A stretch of 8,055 nt of DNA from an uncultured Rhizobiaceae group bacterium (GTDB lineage: Bacteria > Pseudomonadota > Alphaproteobacteria > Rhizobiales > Rhizobiaceae): positions 1 through 8,055 of the forward strand of contig CALDZZ010000162.1 of assembly GCA_937944075.1 (NCBI GenBank), given 5' to 3'. The translations under genes and the position numbers were made by a program. Position 1 is the first letter of the stretch, and each line of letters starts with the position of its first letter. Below, piece by piece: positions 5,142 through 8,055 of this stretch. The notes under the pieces were generated by a model that did no database searches, was not told the origin of the DNA, and saw only the letters and a list, made by a program, of their open reading frames with translations.

Positions 5142-8055
5142 ATGGCGGGGAATAGCGAATTGAGCCCAAAACTAAATATATCCAGGCTTGGAATTTCATT
5201 GTGCTTATTGCTGTTGATAGCCCTATCTGCCTTCTACCTTCTACCTGGTTCTGAAACCATTTCTGAAGGCAGCCCTATCTATCTGACAGAAATGAAAAGT
5301 GATTTTGTTGTATGGATGTTGATCTGTGCTGTTCTTGTGCTCTTCATGCAGGCAGGCTTCCTGCTCTTGGAAGCAGGCATCGTGCGCTCCAAAAATTCCA
5401 TCAATGTTGCTCAGAAAAATGCCTCGGATTTTGTCATATGCGGGGTAATATTCTTCCTGTTCGGTTTTCAACTGACTTTTGGTGAAGGCACCTCCCCGTT
5501 TTTTGGTTTTGGCAACATAGACCCGATGAAGGGTAACGCCAGTGCCCTGGTGGTAATGATTTATCAATTTGGCTTTTGTGCAACCGCTGCAACCATCATT
5601 TCAGGTGCCGTTGCCGAACGCATGAAATTTGCCTCATATCTGTGCCTGGCAATGTTTGTTGCAGCTGTGATATATCCCCTTTTTGCACATCTGGTATGGG
5701 GTAATGCCATCCTTACCAACAACCCGGCCTACCTTGCGGACAAGGGCTTTATAGATTTTGCAGGTTCAACTGTTGTTCACAGTACAGCGGCATGGGTTGC
5801 ACTTGCCGCCATCATAATACTGGGTGCGAGAAAAGACCGCTTTGACGATAATAATAATCCAATCAGCATCAACGGGCATTCAAGTGTTCTTGCCTTTATG
5901 GGTACGATCATATTGCTCATTGGCTGGATTGGCTTTAATGCAGGCGCAATCAAACCGGAAGCACCTGAGCTGCCTCAAATCATTGCCAATACCATTGTAG
6001 CAGCCTCTTTTGGGGCCACAGCCGGCATGGTGTTGGGCTTTGTCGTTGACAGGGGCATATTCAAACCAATGGCGACAATTACAGGCCTGCTTGGCGGTCT
6101 TGTTGCAGTTACAGCAGGCGTGTCTGTAATTTCCATATCAGGCGCTGCCTTGATTGGCATGGCTGGCGGCTCCATCGCCATTATTGGCTCTTACTTTATG
6201 GCAAATGTATTGAAACTGGATGACCCGCTTGATGTTGTTCCAGTGCATGGTTTTGCAGGTGTTTCCGGTACTCTCTTGCTGGTGTTTCTATCAAACGAGA
6301 GCCAGCTGTTAAATGGCTCCCGCGTGGATCAGCTTTTTGTGCAATTGGAAGGTGTCGGCATAAATTTCGCTTGGAGTTTTGGTCTTGCATTCGTGTTTCT
6401 GGCTATTCTGAACCGTATTTCAAAACTCCGTGTGACTGAGGATGAAGAAGACCTTGGTTTGAATGCCGCAGAACATGGCGTAACACTTGGTGTCGACAAA
6501 CTGCGCATGGCAATTGAGAAAACCATTTCTGATACCGAGCAGCCTGGTGATGAGAATTTGCTCAAGAATTACAGAATTGATGTCGAGAATGGTGAAGAAT
6601 CTGCAGAAGTTGCAACCGCATTCAATGCAATATTGGACAAACATACCCGGACAATTGTTGCCCTGGATGAAAAAACCAAGCAAGCCAATGCTGCCAATGA
6701 AGCAAAGTCTGAATTCCTTGCAAACATGAGCCATGAAATCCGCACGCCAATGAATGGGGTGATGGGTATGGCTGAAATACTTGGAAAAACAAAGCTTGAT
6801 GACAAACAACGCTCTTTTGTAAACATTATTTCCAGTTCTGCAGCATCCCTGCTAGGCATTATCAATGATATTCTTGATTTTTCCAAAATTGAAGCTGGAA
6901 AGATGCAGTTGGATAATTCACCATTTGATATTCACGTACTGGTAAGTGAAGTAACGCAGCTGTTGTCTTCAAGAATTACCGCAAAAAATCTTGAGCTAAT
7001 CGTTCGCATCCGTCCTGACTTGCCGCAAATGTTTGTGGGTGACGCGAAACGCCTCAGACAAATGCTGATAAATCTGACAGGCAATGCGATCAAGTTTACT
7101 GAAGTCGGCCACATCCTCGTAAACGTGGATGGCACACAGGACGAGAATGGCACCTGGTCCATCAAGGTTAATGTAGAAGATACTGGCATTGGTATTCCTG
7201 AAGAACAGATTCAAAAAATCTTTGAAAAGTTCAGTCAGGTTGATGGTTCCAATCGTCGAAAACATGATGGAACCGGACTAGGTCTTGCCATTACATCCAA
7301 ACTTGCAACGCTTATGAATGGCGAAATCGGGGTATCCAGCATACCGGGTGAAGGTTCCACTTTCTGGTTTGAAGTGAAACTGGAAGAAGACGAAAATCAA
7401 ATCATCCAATCATACCCGAGGGACAATCTGGCCAAGAAACGGGTACTCGTTGTCGATGACAACAAGGTAAACCAGAGCATTCTCGAAGAACAACTCAAGT
7501 CCTGGGATTGTGAATTTGCATCCTGTGACAGCGGTCATGAGGCCCTCAACTTCTTGCGTGCATGCGATCAAAAAGGCGTAAAAATTGACGCCATGATTTT
7601 TGATTATCATATGCCAAGCATGAACGGAGCCGACCTGCTATCCACGATACGATTGATGGATACATATTCCAACAGCCCTGTTGTGCTTCTGACTTCTGTT
7701 GATTATCTGGATGATGGCAGAGCGTTTGCAAATCTCGGCTTCCAGGGCGTTCTGCACAAGCCCGCAATGGCCAATGAAATCTATAACATGTTGGTTGGTG
7801 TCATAAACATTGACATGCAGGCTAATGTAGAAGGTATCAATGCTGTAAGAGCGCTTAATGCAAAATCTGCCAGCACTGAAACCCAGACAATCGATAATAG
7901 TCAACCTGAGACAAACGAAGAAACCAGCTTCAAAACTGCCCTTGGTGACGAAGAAGTAAAGACTTCAACCTACGGGCAACGTGAAAACATTAAGTTACCT
8001 TCTTCAAATGACATGTCAGCTAAATCTCAATCCAACATTGATGTTCTGATTGCTG
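5142..8055 (+). CDS. Ammonium transporter-hybrid histidine kinase fusion (ammonium sensor), 3'-truncated by window edge
   Basis: At least 971 residues without a stop. A signal-like hydrophobic segment (about 17-35) precedes a full Amt domain (about 52-440). It contains FMQAGFLLLEAG, SGAVAER, DFAGSTVVH and GWIGFNAGA. E. coli AmtB pore residues map to Phe145 (F107), Trp186 (W148), Asp205 (D160), His213 and His369 (twin His), Trp262 (W212) and Phe265 (F215), while Ser219 becomes Ala269. A linker (444-522) with EHG at 444-446 and a HAMP-like second half joins the kinase. The kinase has phospho-acceptor His531 (NMSHEIRTPMNG), Asn648, DTGIGIP (680-686) and GTGLGLAI (710-717). A complete receiver follows (Asp772, Asp773, phospho-acceptor Asp821, Thr851, Lys873). 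A polar linker (888-964) leads into IDVLIA, probably a second receiver. It likely senses external ammonium in the inner membrane and signals by phosphorelay. The start at 5142 has a poor ribosome site; an in-frame ATG at 5115 is possible. No glnK lies upstream. Confidence 0.93.
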   Translation, partial: MAGNSELSPKLNISRLGISLCLLLLIALSAFYLLPGSETISEGSPIYLTEMKSDFVVWMLICAVLVLFMQAGFLLLEAGIVRSKNSINVAQKNASDFVICGVIFFLFGFQLTFGEGTSPFFGFGNIDPMKGNASALVVMIYQFGFCATAATIISGAVAERMKFASYLCLAMFVAAVIYPLFAHLVWGNAILTNNPAYLADKGFIDFAGSTVVHSTAAWVALAAIIILGARKDRFDDNNNPISINGHSSVLAFMGTIILLIGWIGFNAGAIKPEAPELPQIIANTIVAASFGATAGMVLGFVVDRGIFKPMATITGLLGGLVAVTAGVSVISISGAALIGMAGGSIAIIGSYFMANVLKLDDPLDVVPVHGFAGVSGTLLLVFLSNESQLLNGSRVDQLFVQLEGVGINFAWSFGLAFVFLAILNRISKLRVTEDEEDLGLNAAEHGVTLGVDKLRMAIEKTISDTEQPGDENLLKNYRIDVENGEESAEVATAFNAILDKHTRTIVALDEKTKQANAANEAKSEFLANMSHEIRTPMNGVMGMAEILGKTKLDDKQRSFVNIISSSAASLLGIINDILDFSKIEAGKMQLDNSPFDIHVLVSEVTQLLSSRITAKNLELIVRIRPDLPQMFVGDAKRLRQMLINLTGNAIKFTEVGHILVNVDGTQDENGTWSIKVNVEDTGIGIPEEQIQKIFEKFSQVDGSNRRKHDGTGLGLAITSKLATLMNGEIGVSSIPGEGSTFWFEVKLEEDENQIIQSYPRDNLAKKRVLVVDDNKVNQSILEEQLKSWDCEFASCDSGHEALNFLRACDQKGVKIDAMIFDYHMPSMNGADLLSTIRLMDTYSNSPVVLLTSVDYLDDGRAFANLGFQGVLHKPAMANEIYNMLVGVINIDMQANVEGINAVRALNAKSASTETQTIDNSQPETNEETSFKTALGDEEVKTSTYGQRENIKLPSSNDMSAKSQSNIDVLIA

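Noticed and set aside
5142..5160. glnK-amtB operon arrangement
   Set aside because: No PII-type gene lies upstream of the Amt gene; the upstream neighbour is tenA on the opposite strand.
6420..6886. Minus-strand open frames opposite the Amt-kinase linker and H-box
   Set aside because: The plus-strand frame carries an uninterrupted kinase with canonical motifs, so the minus-strand frames are shadows.

Overview
The window looks like chromosomal DNA of a Gram-negative bacterium, most likely an alphaproteobacterium of moderate GC. The basis is the style of the ParE C-terminus, an RhlE-type helicase ending in a short PAFL-type tail, and weak Shine-Dalgarno sites on several genes. I cannot place it below class. 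There are no tRNAs, rRNAs, insertion sequences, CRISPR arrays or phage genes, and all reading frames appear intact. Two genes are cut by the window edges.

Layout. Positions 1-1890 hold the body of parE (DNA topoisomerase IV subunit B), missing only its N-terminus. A 154-base AT-rich gap (1891-2044) carries a weak hairpin, a possible promoter and a perfect inverted repeat. It is followed by a DEAD-box RNA helicase (2045-3439). Next come two small VOC-superfamily metalloenzyme-type proteins, transcribed divergently from a gap of about 75 bases (3469-3825 minus; 3901-4314 plus). The second VOC gene converges on a TenA-family thiamine-salvage enzyme (4311-4976 minus), and the two genes share the four bases CTAG as their stop codons. 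A 165-base divergent gap (4977-5141) separates tenA from the last gene.

The last gene (5142 to the window edge, no stop) is the most notable one. It encodes one polypeptide with a complete ammonium transporter (Amt) domain, a HAMP-like helical linker, a histidine kinase core, a complete receiver domain, a long polar linker and what looks like the first residues of a second receiver. It reads as a membrane ammonium sensor that feeds a phosphorelay. The pore keeps the twin histidines and the phenylalanine gate, but has alanine where E. coli AmtB has the recruitment-site Ser219. Related Amt-kinase fusions are known (for example Kuenenia stuttgartiensis Amt5), so the concept is not new; this multi-receiver form next to tenA may be less well described.

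Apart from the internal logic of the Amt-kinase, the neighbours do not form an obvious operon. parE and the helicase are housekeeping genes. The VOC, tenA and Amt genes look like independently transcribed accessory metabolism and sensing.
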